This document shows, one piece after another, positions 1 through 10,597 of a stretch of DNA of 39,266 nucleotides. The position numbers and the translations under genes were made by a program. Under the pieces are notes generated by a model. It saw only the letters and a program-made list of their open reading frames with translations, did no database searches and was not told the origin of the DNA. The stretch's first letter is position 1; each line of letters begins with the position of its first letter. Origin of the DNA: a virus; IMG/VR virus record IMGVR_UViG_3300025652_000183, positions 1 through 39,266 of that record; one strand, given 5' to 3'.

Positions 1-1846
1 ATGAGTTTCTACCAGTTGCTCTTTTTAATACCCACGGTGATGCAAATGCAATTTTATTTTTACTTGCAGTAAAGTATTCATTATTATTACCACTGTCTCT
101 TACAGAAAATCCTAATGTATTATCCCACATAAAATTTATCGGAGCTACCGGACTCTGTGGTCCTTCACTTCCCATTGCTATAGCTAATAAACCTGCATCT
201 AAACCGGTAGCCGTTTGAGTTCCACCAGTCCATGCTTGTAACATTGCACCTGGGGCTAAATCAGTAACACCATTATTTCCAGTTAATTCAAATATATTAG
301 TTGAACCGCTAGCATAACCAGTAGGATCTTTATATATAAGAGTCTGAAATGATTGTGGAGGGTATGATGCAATAAACCCTGCTATTGTTTGTGGTCCTAC
401 AAACCTTGTATGAGGTTGAGGAAGGTTCGTTGTAGGATTAACTCTTCCATAATCAATAACTATACTACAATTATTTAATGCAGTCTGAGTAGTTTTCTTT
501 AAAATAATTTGACTATTTCCTTGTATATAAATATCACCTCCTATTACAGTGTTAGGGGCCTGTGAAAGGTTTTCAATAACAATATCCCCAGTGTTTGAAG
601 TACTAGAATTAGATTGTTGAATATTAATATTTCCTGTACTGTTTGTATCTAATGAAATTCCACCACTTCCCGAGTTTAATGATATTGTACCTGCTGGATT
701 TGAACCAGTTCTTGTATTTAATTTTAATTGACCACCTGAGTATAATTGTATATTTTGATTAGTTGAAGAAGTTAATTGAATTAAACCTGCTCTTATTTGT
801 GCTACACCTACTTGTGCTGTTTGTTGTAATACAACTGGAAAGCCTGCACCTAATTCCATAAGAGTTGAACCTGCAGTACCTGCTGTAGTTAAACTAAACT
901 TATTTCCACCTGGAGCGGAACCAACACCTACATTAATTGTAAAATCAGAATTCTCTCCGGAAAAATCCTGTGTAGTTCTTTGTCCTGTTTGAAATCCTAT
1001 TGCTTTACCTGCAGTAAAACTTTGAGACTTTGCAGGGGTATTAAGTTGAATTCCTATTAAATCATCTGAGGTAGTTGGTGTCGTAGCTACTTTAGGCACA
1101 TCTAAAATTAGACGGTCATCTTGTCCAATTTTAATATTGGATAAATTAGTCATTTCACTATTTACACCAGGCTGCCCTTGCCAATATTTTTCACCAGGAA
1201 TTGCTCCTCCTCCTTGAAAAACAATAGCCTTACCACCAGAATCTTTTTGATGAATGAGTAAAGAAACATTATTACTCTGTGCACCAATTGCTATTTCATT
1301 AGGAATTATATAAGCATTTGTTAAAGGAATACCAGTCAGAGCAGTAGTCGTCGTAACAGCACCACCAATCATAACAGTAGGAATTCCTTCATTAGTAGTG
1401 GTAGCACCTTGCCCACTACCAATAGGACCATTATAAATTGCAGTTTCTTGGTTTATTGATATAGGTCCACCAAATAAATCTCCCATACCACCACCTGGTC
1501 CTTGTGGGCCCATTGGCCCTTCTAAATCAATAGTAGTCTGAGACCATGTTAATCCAGTATATTCCCAAACAACTCCATTAAATTGTAAATAATAATCACC
1601 TTCTAATGGCGTACTAGTAGGTGGCACTGCAATTGGTGTGACCCCAGGTGCGGTTGTAGAAGTATCTTCATACCAGGTAGTTCCTTTAGGTCCTCTTCCA
1701 CCAGCAGGCCCTACTGGTCCTATTGGCCCGGCTGGTCCTGCAGGCCCTCCACCATTAAGTAACAATTGGTCAAAATTAAAATTTGTTTTATCGACCAGTT
1801 GTGAAATAGTATCTGATGCTATTATTTCTTGTATAGTGATTGGCAT
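1..1846 (-). CDS. Collagen-like tail fibre protein, 3'-truncated by window edge
   Basis: An open frame starts at ATG 1846-1844 and runs without a stop to base 1, giving about 615 residues; the C-terminus lies outside the window. The product starts MPITIQEIIASDTISQLVDK. A short Gly-X-Y tract follows at about residues 34-52 (PAGPAGPIGPVGPAG), then a second one near residue 109 (GPMGPQGPGG). The remainder is rich in Asn, Thr, Gly and Ser with many short beta-type repeats (for example SGSGGISLDTNSTGNINIQ), typical of trimeric beta-structured phage fibres. It starts 10 bases after the stop of the 1584-residue gene, behind an A-rich leader (TAAAAAAGAA) with no Shine-Dalgarno. The N-terminus resembles that of the 214-residue protein at 13427-12783, which suggests a shared docking module. 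Fibre-like nature is fairly sure; its position on the virion is not known. Confidence 0.8.
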   Translation of the reverse strand, partial: MPITIQEIIASDTISQLVDKTNFNFDQLLLNGGGPAGPAGPIGPVGPAGGRGPKGTTWYEDTSTTAPGVTPIAVPPTSTPLEGDYYLQFNGVVWEYTGLTWSQTTIDLEGPMGPQGPGGGMGDLFGGPISINQETAIYNGPIGSGQGATTTNEGIPTVMIGGAVTTTTALTGIPLTNAYIIPNEIAIGAQSNNVSLLIHQKDSGGKAIVFQGGGAIPGEKYWQGQPGVNSEMTNLSNIKIGQDDRLILDVPKVATTPTTSDDLIGIQLNTPAKSQSFTAGKAIGFQTGQRTTQDFSGENSDFTINVGVGSAPGGNKFSLTTAGTAGSTLMELGAGFPVVLQQTAQVGVAQIRAGLIQLTSSTNQNIQLYSGGQLKLNTRTGSNPAGTISLNSGSGGISLDTNSTGNINIQQSNSSTSNTGDIVIENLSQAPNTVIGGDIYIQGNSQIILKKTTQTALNNCSIVIDYGRVNPTTNLPQPHTRFVGPQTIAGFIASYPPQSFQTLIYKDPTGYASGSTNIFELTGNNGVTDLAPGAMLQAWTGGTQTATGLDAGLLAIAMGSEGPQSPVAPINFMWDNTLGFSVRDSGNNNEYFTASKNKIAFASPWVLKRATGRNS

Positions 1847-1856
1847 TTCTTTTTTA

Positions 1857-4800
1857 TTATTTTTTAACTATCGTGACACTGAACCCATATGATTCAGAGA
1901 AACCTGTTCTTTTATTATATATTAGCCTTAAATCAAATGGATTTGTATTTAAGGTTTTAGATGCTACATTATTATTAATAGTTAACCCTTTACTAATCTT
2001 TTCCTCATTAGTTAATTCGGCTGTAGTATATGTAGATCCACCTTTAGTTCTACTTGCTAATGTATAAAAATCAACCTTTTCTATTTTATATAACTTTAAA
2101 ATATTTTCTTTTATGTATTGATTTACATCATCATCTAATGTTTCTAAATCACCATAACCAAATTCATCTTTTATATAAAGTAAAAACTGCTCTTTTATTG
2201 GAGTAAACAAATATTCCATTAATCTTTTTTGATTAAACAAATAAAATGTTTCTACTGGTGCAGATTGTTTTTTCTTAATAGCTCTAGTATTTAAAACGCC
2301 TTCTGACTTAATAGACCTTTTACTGATTGACACTGCAGGTTGATCCTGGTACATAAATGTTCCACTTATTAAACTCGGTTGTCTAATAGCGGCTTTTATA
2401 AAAGGGTCAGGTTTAAATGTTTCTAATACAATCGTTTCTGGAACTTTAAGATATTTGGATCCAAAAAATGATTTTCTTTCAAACATTGATCTTGTACCTA
2501 TAACTTTTTCTATTGCTGATTTATCAATACTCTTTATAAAATAAGAAGGTTCCCAGTTAGAAGAAAACATATAAAAATCTCTATAATCAATTCCTATTTC
2601 ATTAATAAGAGGATATAAACTATTAAACGCGCTTTCTCTAGATAATTCTAAAACAGTAGATGGATCTTGTTCATTTACTTTATGATAAAAGAAATTTTGA
2701 ATTTGTCCAAATTCTGGATCGGAACTATTAAACTGTGCATTCTTATATTTACATAACTCCATTACTTTTATTTTATATGCTGCATCTGGAATAAGTACAC
2801 TACCTGTCCCACCTGTAACTTCTTCAAAATCTAAATTTTGATAAGGGTCTCTAAATGATAATAAAGGTAATGCGTAAGGTTCATAATAACCAGCATGCCT
2901 AGCTATAGGAGTTATTCTTGGTGTCTTTTGCAAAGATAAATCATATCCTATTACATCAGCCAAGTTAAAGGCTGTTGGTTTTGCAGGATCTGGTAATACA
3001 CCAACATAAATAGATTTTAAAATATCAGACTGTGCGCGTAATTCAATACCAAAGGTTTGCGCTAAACTTCCGTCTTTATTTTTAATTTGGCTACCATCGG
3101 CTGCAATTGTTTCATATATAATGCTAGGATTACCTTGATTAACAGAATCAAAAATATTACCGAAAGCAGCAGCAGTTAACCTATTATCAAATTGTTGATA
3201 ACCACCTTGGCTAATGTCATATTGAGCCGATCTTAACGCGTTGTTTGGTGGAGATCCAATAGGAAGGCTAACGTTAGTTGTAACACCACCTTCAGTTTTA
3301 GTAACGGTAGTAGCCGTAAGTGTGCTATTATCAATTACACCTTGGATTCCTTTAATTTCAAAACTTTGCTGCGCCGGTGTACCGATTCCAATCCTCCATT
3401 TAATACTTCCGTATGAACCATCTTCTAATATTCTAACATCATTAACTAATTCAGGTAATGTACCGTCAAGGGCTGGCTGAAACCTAATTGTAAAGATACC
3501 ATTTGAATCTTGTGTAGAAGTAGCAAATGAAACTGCCCCTCTTAGACTTGTTTTCTCATAATCATATTTACCATTACTTAATATTCTAGGGGAACAATCA
3601 CTAAGAGTTACATATGAACTATTTAAAGAATATAAAGTTGTTCTATCTATAATAGAAGTACTATTAATATCTGGTTGCAAACATTTATCTATGTAAGCCA
3701 TAGAAATTAACATAACAACAGTTTTCCATTTTTCATTTTTTATAAATTTAACTTGAAATTCTGGTATGTTAGGATCTGGTGTTCTACCATCTGAGTTTAA
3801 ATTAGGAACTAACATTACCGAAAATCTATAATCATTAAATTCACCATCTCTGACATAAGATAATGATCTTGCATTAAAATCAGCTTTCTCTGTACCTATT
3901 GCTTTATTTTTTGCTATAATTCTAACCCCTCTTAAAAATGTTTCTGAAAAATTCTTTTCATCACCACCATTTAATCTACCATACCTTAACTGCCTATCTA
4001 TTTCAGTAATGCCTCTGGTTGTAAACTTTTGAACTACAAAGTAATCATTAAAATAATCTTTAATAACATTTTGAAATGTTCCTGGGACAAATGCTTGCCC
4101 TGTTGCGAAATTAGCTTGTGTGTTATCTCTAGGCGCCTTATCTATATAACTCCAGGATTTTTCAATAGCATCTTTTGTAAAATAATTTGGAAATTCTGAT
4201 AAGTAATACCATTCATGAGTATAACCACTAGCTTCTTGGATCTTATCCCATTTAGATGGTGCAAAATTATTTAAGCCAAATGCCTCGTTTGCATTTAGTC
4301 TATATGGATGGTTTCTAACATCTTTACCATTATTAACCCATGCCCATTTATTAATATATGGAGCAATTCTTGAAATAGCAGCTTGAGAAGTTAAAAAGTT
4401 TTCCTCTAATCTAACATATTCACTTTTAATATATTGTTCATCAGGGTTTTGTTTTTCGGCATCACCTACTAAACCGATAAGGTTATAAAAACCACCATTA
4501 TCATAAAAGCTTCTAATTTCAGGATTACTACTTACACCTTCATATTTAAGTGGCACTGCTCCTGCGACTGTTTGATTATATTCATTATATTCAAAATCTA
4601 ATTCGCCTTCTTGGCTATATAAAGTACTATAAAAATCAAAATCAAAATCTTTAACTTCAAAAAATGAAAATCTACCAAACGAAGGTTTGTAATCTGAGTA
4701 TAAGGCCACTTGCCCAGATCGCGTTACCATTATTTGATTATCATTACATGTAATAATTGCGTACTTATCAATATCAGTATATCCAATAATTTCTCGTAAG

Positions 4801-6611
4801 CCATTATAAATAGGTTCATCAGTATAAGGAACCCAGTCACCTATAACCGCATAATTACCAGTAGTTTGTACATAATCACCTTTGGTAAATCTATCTTGGT
4901 CACCTAATGTAACTTTTAATAAACTATTTTTTACATCATTTCCACCAACAAAGTGTCCATCCAATTTTACTTCAGATGTTAAAGGATATGTTTCTGTTTG
5001 ATCAAAAAATTCAGGATATTGATTATCTAATTTAAAATTTAATCTATTAAACCTAGATCCACTAAACCTTGATTTAACATAAACTGTACTATCATTACAG
5101 GTAGCAACAAAAAATCTATCATTTTCACTAATACCTTTATTAATTGCAGATGCTATAGATTGAGCTACTTCTTGTATGGTTCCGTTTGGATTAAAGAATC
5201 GTTCAAAGGATTTGCCAGGCGTTGGTGCTAATGTACTATTGGCAAAAATTTGACCAGTAAATTCGCTACCATCATAAAAAGCAATAGAGCTACCATCTTG
5301 TACATTGTCTAATATCTTAATATACATTTGCGCTACACCTGCACGACTAATAATACTTGCATTAGCAAAAGTATCAGGCTCCTTATATCCAGTAAATAAA
5401 GATATGTCTACTTCAGTATCAAATAATCTTATCTGATCTTTATCCCAAGTTGATCCTTTTTTAATAGTATGAAAATCATCTTCTTTATCTTTAACATAAA
5501 ATATAGACTCTACTTCATTAACTCTCTCCGGTGTTGGTAAGCCTGTTATAACTTCAGTTTTATCAGGATCTAAATAAAGTAATATACCATTTTCATTTGT
5601 TAACTTAAATGGAGTATTTAAAAATTGGGAAACTTCTGTTATAGAAGTTATAGTAGGCTGTTGTGATTTCTCAATATTTGTTCCTTTGTAAAAAGCCTCA
5701 CCGGATATATCAAACTTACCTTCTTCAATATCATTAACATACATACCAAAATATCTATTAATAGAATAATCTTTAGCAGTAGGATCGTCAAACAAAAATT
5801 CCATGTTTAAAAGATTTGCTAAAAGTATGCCATTATTCTGAAATCCTTGTGTAAATAAGTATTCATCTTGTATAATAGTTGAATCTTTTGTAACCATATC
5901 TTCATATGCAAAATTACCTGAACTTGTAAAACCTCCATTACTATATGATATTCCATTCCACAACATAGGCTCATCCCTTCTCCAAGTCATATTTAATGGA
6001 ACTTCTGGAAAGTTTTCTTGATTTCTATAATTTCTAATATAAGACCCTAATGCAGTACCTTGTGTTAAATCAAAAGTTTTAATTGCTGTGCAATTCTCCA
6101 AAACATTTTTATTAAAATTAACTGAGGTTTGCGCATTCGCCGTATCGGCATTTTCTGTTGCGGCTCTAAAGTTGTTGACAGCTGCTGGATTATCTAATCT
6201 AAAAATTACAAAATAATTTGGTATTTGTTCATTTAACCAAAGTGGTGCAAAAGTACCTAGGCTTTGGGAATAGCTTTCTGATGCTACAGATCTGGTACCA
6301 GCACAATAAAACATTTCATATTGATTACGATAATTGGAAAGTACAGCATCATCCTCATATTCTTGGAATATCTCATATGCGGCTTCTTTAGGAAACTTGC
6401 CATTATCAAAAAATTTAAAAACATCCTGGTCATAAGTACTAGTACCGTCGACTTTAAATGCTTTAAATTTCTGAGATGATAGTCGAGTATTAGCACTAAA
6501 TGATTCTAGATAGATGTCTATACCATCAGACACAATCTTAACATTACCCGTTAACTTAGGGTTTGTTCTAATTAAACTATAGGATGCTTTATCGAGCAGG
6601 TTTTCAGCCAT
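1857..6611 (-). CDS. Very large virion structural protein (1584 aa), baseplate or fibre periphery
   Basis: The product has 1584 residues and no enzyme motif I recognise. It starts MAENLLDKASYSLIRTNPKL and continues as a mixed beta-rich protein with many aromatic residues and no signal peptide or membrane segment. Its place after the gp6/gp7-type wedge genes and before a collagen-like fibre suggests a peripheral baseplate component or a fibre-attachment protein. In T4 this position is held by gp8-gp12, but I see no specific match to any of them. A copy of AATATATAA lies 16 bases before the ATG, and the leader (AAAAAAGTGAAAGATAC) lacks a Shine-Dalgarno. The stop is followed after 10 bases by the next fibre gene, so the two are probably cotranscribed. 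Structural role is likely; specific function is unknown. Confidence 0.7.
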   Translation of the reverse strand: MAENLLDKASYSLIRTNPKLTGNVKIVSDGIDIYLESFSANTRLSSQKFKAFKVDGTSTYDQDVFKFFDNGKFPKEAAYEIFQEYEDDAVLSNYRNQYEMFYCAGTRSVASESYSQSLGTFAPLWLNEQIPNYFVIFRLDNPAAVNNFRAATENADTANAQTSVNFNKNVLENCTAIKTFDLTQGTALGSYIRNYRNQENFPEVPLNMTWRRDEPMLWNGISYSNGGFTSSGNFAYEDMVTKDSTIIQDEYLFTQGFQNNGILLANLLNMEFLFDDPTAKDYSINRYFGMYVNDIEEGKFDISGEAFYKGTNIEKSQQPTITSITEVSQFLNTPFKLTNENGILLYLDPDKTEVITGLPTPERVNEVESIFYVKDKEDDFHTIKKGSTWDKDQIRLFDTEVDISLFTGYKEPDTFANASIISRAGVAQMYIKILDNVQDGSSIAFYDGSEFTGQIFANSTLAPTPGKSFERFFNPNGTIQEVAQSIASAINKGISENDRFFVATCNDSTVYVKSRFSGSRFNRLNFKLDNQYPEFFDQTETYPLTSEVKLDGHFVGGNDVKNSLLKVTLGDQDRFTKGDYVQTTGNYAVIGDWVPYTDEPIYNGLREIIGYTDIDKYAIITCNDNQIMVTRSGQVALYSDYKPSFGRFSFFEVKDFDFDFYSTLYSQEGELDFEYNEYNQTVAGAVPLKYEGVSSNPEIRSFYDNGGFYNLIGLVGDAEKQNPDEQYIKSEYVRLEENFLTSQAAISRIAPYINKWAWVNNGKDVRNHPYRLNANEAFGLNNFAPSKWDKIQEASGYTHEWYYLSEFPNYFTKDAIEKSWSYIDKAPRDNTQANFATGQAFVPGTFQNVIKDYFNDYFVVQKFTTRGITEIDRQLRYGRLNGGDEKNFSETFLRGVRIIAKNKAIGTEKADFNARSLSYVRDGEFNDYRFSVMLVPNLNSDGRTPDPNIPEFQVKFIKNEKWKTVVMLISMAYIDKCLQPDINSTSIIDRTTLYSLNSSYVTLSDCSPRILSNGKYDYEKTSLRGAVSFATSTQDSNGIFTIRFQPALDGTLPELVNDVRILEDGSYGSIKWRIGIGTPAQQSFEIKGIQGVIDNSTLTATTVTKTEGGVTTNVSLPIGSPPNNALRSAQYDISQGGYQQFDNRLTAAAFGNIFDSVNQGNPSIIYETIAADGSQIKNKDGSLAQTFGIELRAQSDILKSIYVGVLPDPAKPTAFNLADVIGYDLSLQKTPRITPIARHAGYYEPYALPLLSFRDPYQNLDFEEVTGGTGSVLIPDAAYKIKVMELCKYKNAQFNSSDPEFGQIQNFFYHKVNEQDPSTVLELSRESAFNSLYPLINEIGIDYRDFYMFSSNWEPSYFIKSIDKSAIEKVIGTRSMFERKSFFGSKYLKVPETIVLETFKPDPFIKAAIRQPSLISGTFMYQDQPAVSISKRSIKSEGVLNTRAIKKKQSAPVETFYLFNQKRLMEYLFTPIKEQFLLYIKDEFGYGDLETLDDDVNQYIKENILKLYKIEKVDFYTLASRTKGGSTYTTAELTNEEKISKGLTINNNVASKTLNTNPFDLRLIYNKRTGFSESYGFSVTIVKK

Positions 6612-6627
6612 GTATCTTTCACTTTTT

Positions 6628-6636
6628 TTATATATT
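6628..6636 (-). promoter_or_regulatory. Candidate late promoter element AATATATAA (1584-aa gene)
   Basis: Coding-strand AATATATAA lies 16 bases before the ATG of the 1584-residue gene, in a 51-base intergenic gap. It is one of nine identical copies at gene starts. Confidence 0.5.
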
Positions 6637-6662
6637 CACCAAAAGATATAGCAATGGTTAAA

Positions 6663-9600
6663 TTACAGGTCTGCTTCCCCAATGAAAGTATTAGCTCCAC
6701 TTCTTCCTCCTCCGCCGCCACCTGACCTAGTACTTACGGCAGTTTGTGTTAATGAAGGTCTTAATGCTGATACAACTTTTTCTAAATCACTTAAGCCTTT
6801 AGTTACTGTTGCTTTAGGGAATACATCTATACTTAATCTATCAGATCTATAATTAGCAGAAACTTCAATATCAAATTGAACTACATCTGAATTATTTGGA
6901 TATAAATCAAACCCAATTCTTTTAGTATATGTTAAGTTAACAGTAGAACCTGTTTCATCACCACCAATATTACCTAAACCTGTACCTGATGTAGTTCCAA
7001 AATAATCAGTCATTCTATATTGGAATACCAAAGGAACACTAACAGCATTCTGTTGGCCAAACTGTATTACTTCTCTAGATTGTATAGAATCTCCATCTAC
7101 TTGAATATTCAAATGATTATCAGAAGATATAAACAGATAAGATCCACAAGACTGCCTTCCTAAAGTATATTGGTCAAAACCTTCAAATGAATTTTTAGCA
7201 TTTCTAGAATAACCACCAGTAATATAACCAGCAGCAGTAGTATCCCACAGATTTACTAAAGCAGCCGACGATAATGATGGGCTAGGCTGAAGTACTTGTC
7301 CAGTATCAAAAGTAAGCCCTGCGTATGGCGCGCCTGTTGCGGTTGACAAATTATACAAGTCGGTAACATTTTCATTTAAATAAATTCCTTGTTGTTTTCC
7401 GTAAGGAGAATCAGAAGTTAACGGTGAAAACTTAGACTGTCTAAATAATACAGCAGCTGTACCATTACCGGCAACAGTACAATCTATTCCTCCACCTGGA
7501 ATAATTACTGGCAATGTATTAATATCACCAGTTAAAGATTCATAAGCAGCTTTATATGCAGTGTAATTAGTTAAAAACGGGTGTGCAATTGAAACTGATA
7601 CTAAATTATCAGCAGGTGTTTGCGAACCTGGATAAGAAGCTGTTGTAGTAGGAAGCCCAGTATCTAAAAATCCACCACCCCAAATAAATTGTGTTGTCGG
7701 ATCAGAAACTGTAGTTGCAGCTGGTGCATTATAAAAATTTTCTAATGTATCTAAATTAAAAGTATAACCATTTGTTGGTAAATCTGCATTAAGATAACTA
7801 TAAAAATTACCTTCGGCAGATACATCAGCAAATCTACTATAAATAAACTGATTCTTATTTTGTGTAGACTGAAATGGTGGTTGAGAAACCATTTGCCCAT
7901 ACTTTGTGCTGGCAGTAACATCAGGATTTGTTAAAAGAATTGGTGATAGATCATATTTTCTAATCGTATTATAATCAGCATCATCACCCCTGTATGTAGC
8001 CCTATCATTTGACTGATTATCTTTACTATTATCTAGCCATGAATATGTTGCTGGTAAAATAACCGAACCATTTATTATACTTCCAGTGTTAGTTGGCGAA
8101 TATAAGCCAGGGTTTTCAGATTGTTTTACCATCCTACTTCTATTACCAGTAATTCTAGCTATTAACTGTAAAGCAGTTTGTGATCTATTTGCAATGTTAA
8201 TAAAATAAGTCTTTGAAACAATAGCACCTCTAGGATCATCCAATCCATCAACTTCTTGTGAATAGAATCCAGCAAATACTTTTGTAGTTGCATTTCTTCT
8301 TAAATTAAATGTATTACCAGTATCATCAACTAAAGTAGTTACTAGTTCACCTTGTGCACTGCTTAGTATTTCTGAAAACAGATCCAATTGATTTTGCATA
8401 TCTTGTAATTTTGTAAACAAATCAATTGGTGTTTGATTCTCGGATAGAAAACCAGAAGCAATTACTGGAGATGAATGAGCAAAATATGTTTCATTAGCAG
8501 TAAAAGAACTGCTTAAGTGAGTAGGTAACCCAATAGATTCTAAATTTTCATTTAATGAAACTAGCGCTAAGTCTTCTTGGTTTTGAGTCAATATAGATTC
8601 AAGAGCACTATCAGAACTTAAATCAGCTGGAAATTCTACTCTTATAGCTGTACTCCATTCACTTTCTAATGGATTAGCTGGCCACCCTGCTTCAGAAATA
8701 GATTTAACTTGTATTTCTACTTGTTCACCTTTTCTAATTGGAATGTCTAATTGATTAATATTTACTGCATCTGCATTATCATCATTAATAGCAACCCATT
8801 CATATAAACCAGTTATAGTATTTTTAACCCTAGGTCTTAATACACTATCCACTATTACATAATTAGAAAATGCACCTTGGCTAGTACCAGACCCGTCAGT
8901 ATAAGTAAATTGATCTACTGCATTAGCAGCACCGTCCGACGAAAGATACCTGTAACGATATTTAAATTTTATTATATCCTGTACACCTGTTTCAGGAGCT
9001 GATTTTTCTTGTGGCATTGCCCAGAATCCTCTTACTCTATATTTAGGAGTTATACTACTTACAGAATTATCAGATGCAAAAGAATCAATTTCGGTAACTA
9101 CAGATGAATATAATTTAGCCTGTGATGCTCTTTCAGTAATTAAACCTTGTAACGCATTTTTATCTGAATCCCTTTCAACTTCAGTAGTATAATTAGTTGT
9201 TTGTATTTTTGCTCTACTTTGAGAAATAGCAACATCTAATTCACTAAGTGTTGCTTGTATTGTACTCTTTTGATTATTTAAGTCTTTAAGCTGAACAATA
9301 GAATCTGAATTACTAACCTGGCCATTTATTAAAGCCACACTAAAATCCTCAGAAGTTAAAACTGGAGCATTAGGTGTTAAACCTTCCCTACTTGTTGGCA
9401 TCTTGTCTTGTGCAAACGATAAAAGATATCTACCAAAATCAACAGCATTCTGTTGATAATAATCTGCTAAAGTCTGCTGAGTACCAGCAGCATTAATAGT
9501 TGTTAAATTATTTGTATAAAATCCACTACCCGGTGACCAATTAACAGCAGGTATTTTTGAATCTGGATCAATAGGTTTAATAAAGGTTACACATCTTTCA

Positions 9601-10574
9601 TTAAATCCAACAGTAACGTCTACCTCTAAAGTATCACTTAATGAAGATCCTATTTTTAAAACATCAGCACCTATACTTATAGTCCTAGAACCTTCCTGTA
9701 ATCTTACTGTAACGGAATTAGTACTAGCATCAATCTGTGTTACTGTGTATCGAGTATCAATTGGTGTAGATACTACTTCTAAACTATCTCCTACTTTAAG
9801 TTGTACAGTATCAGCAAAATCAGCCTCCGAATCTGTATAAAATATTTTATTTAACTTATATAATTTTTGAACAGTTGTTTGCTCTACACCATTTACAGTT
9901 TCAGTAACACTTTCCTCTCCAATTCTAATTACACTAAAGTTACCAGAGTATCTCTTATCTCTTGGTGGTAAATCTACTACAGCCTCGTCTAATACATAAG
10001 CTATATTCTTTTCTACAATTTGTTGTAAAAAAGTATCATAATCTATTACTGCATTCCCATTATAATTTGATTCAAAGTAATTAATTTTACTTTGTGAGTT
10101 TGTATCTAAAATGTATCTTTGTACAATAGCCCTTTCAGTATCAATAGGAGCCTGCCCTGTAATATCAAATGCTACAAATAATAATGGATTTATTAATTCC
10201 TCAAAAAACCAATTAGGTTTAATATCAAATTCATTAATGGAATTTAATGAAGTAAGATCTTGTGCCTCGGTTGGTAATTTAGCTAAAACTAATTTTCTAA
10301 ATGTACCATCAGCTAATCTTATAGAACTATTACCGTCATTAAAGTTAGTAATAGTATTAATGTTTGTATTTAATCTGTCTACCGAATTTTTAAGAAAACC
10401 AAAACTTGGAATAGTAATCCTAGAATTTGTACCATCATTATTCTGAATGTTAACAGTTACAGAATCTCTACTTGATGTAATCGCTTGATTTACTTTCTCA
10501 AAGCTCTCCAGTGAATTGTTAAAAAGTCTTAACAGTTCCGGAAGCATTGTTTGTATTGAATTATTTTCAGCCAT
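6663..10574 (-). CDS. Very large virion structural protein (1303 aa) with coiled coil and Fn3-like region
   Basis: The product has 1303 residues. The N-terminus (MAENNSIQTMLPELLRLFNN) is helical and Asn/Ser-rich. Around residues 425-490 there is a predicted helical, probably coiled-coil stretch (LKDLNNQKSTIQATLSELDV and following). It leads into a beta-rich region at about 510-660, containing YRVRGFWAMP and later VEIQVKSISEAGWPANPLES, which reads like a fibronectin type III fold. A second helix-rich part lies near 700-760. The C-terminus ends in a flexible Gly run (SGGGGGGRSGANTFIGEADL). It lies between the 720- and 1584-residue structural genes in the run that follows the wedge genes, so a baseplate-periphery or fibre-connector role is inferred from context. 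No T4 counterpart could be named with confidence. Confidence 0.65.
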   Translation of the reverse strand: MAENNSIQTMLPELLRLFNNSLESFEKVNQAITSSRDSVTVNIQNNDGTNSRITIPSFGFLKNSVDRLNTNINTITNFNDGNSSIRLADGTFRKLVLAKLPTEAQDLTSLNSINEFDIKPNWFFEELINPLLFVAFDITGQAPIDTERAIVQRYILDTNSQSKINYFESNYNGNAVIDYDTFLQQIVEKNIAYVLDEAVVDLPPRDKRYSGNFSVIRIGEESVTETVNGVEQTTVQKLYKLNKIFYTDSEADFADTVQLKVGDSLEVVSTPIDTRYTVTQIDASTNSVTVRLQEGSRTISIGADVLKIGSSLSDTLEVDVTVGFNERCVTFIKPIDPDSKIPAVNWSPGSGFYTNNLTTINAAGTQQTLADYYQQNAVDFGRYLLSFAQDKMPTSREGLTPNAPVLTSEDFSVALINGQVSNSDSIVQLKDLNNQKSTIQATLSELDVAISQSRAKIQTTNYTTEVERDSDKNALQGLITERASQAKLYSSVVTEIDSFASDNSVSSITPKYRVRGFWAMPQEKSAPETGVQDIIKFKYRYRYLSSDGAANAVDQFTYTDGSGTSQGAFSNYVIVDSVLRPRVKNTITGLYEWVAINDDNADAVNINQLDIPIRKGEQVEIQVKSISEAGWPANPLESEWSTAIRVEFPADLSSDSALESILTQNQEDLALVSLNENLESIGLPTHLSSSFTANETYFAHSSPVIASGFLSENQTPIDLFTKLQDMQNQLDLFSEILSSAQGELVTTLVDDTGNTFNLRRNATTKVFAGFYSQEVDGLDDPRGAIVSKTYFINIANRSQTALQLIARITGNRSRMVKQSENPGLYSPTNTGSIINGSVILPATYSWLDNSKDNQSNDRATYRGDDADYNTIRKYDLSPILLTNPDVTASTKYGQMVSQPPFQSTQNKNQFIYSRFADVSAEGNFYSYLNADLPTNGYTFNLDTLENFYNAPAATTVSDPTTQFIWGGGFLDTGLPTTTASYPGSQTPADNLVSVSIAHPFLTNYTAYKAAYESLTGDINTLPVIIPGGGIDCTVAGNGTAAVLFRQSKFSPLTSDSPYGKQQGIYLNENVTDLYNLSTATGAPYAGLTFDTGQVLQPSPSLSSAALVNLWDTTAAGYITGGYSRNAKNSFEGFDQYTLGRQSCGSYLFISSDNHLNIQVDGDSIQSREVIQFGQQNAVSVPLVFQYRMTDYFGTTSGTGLGNIGGDETGSTVNLTYTKRIGFDLYPNNSDVVQFDIEVSANYRSDRLSIDVFPKATVTKGLSDLEKVVSALRPSLTQTAVSTRSGGGGGGRSGANTFIGEADL

Positions 10575-10597
10575 TATCTAGGTTTCAATTTTATTAT

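Noticed and set aside
1638-1892. Plus-strand open frame with a proline/glycine-rich product
   Set aside because: It is the complement of the collagen-like tract and 5' end of the left-edge fibre gene; all convincing genes in the window are on the minus strand.
1915-1923. AATATATAA inside the 3' end of the 1584-residue gene
   Set aside because: It lies within coding sequence and 68 bases before the next start, unlike the 13-33 bases of the others; a promoter role is possible but not supported enough to list as a feature.
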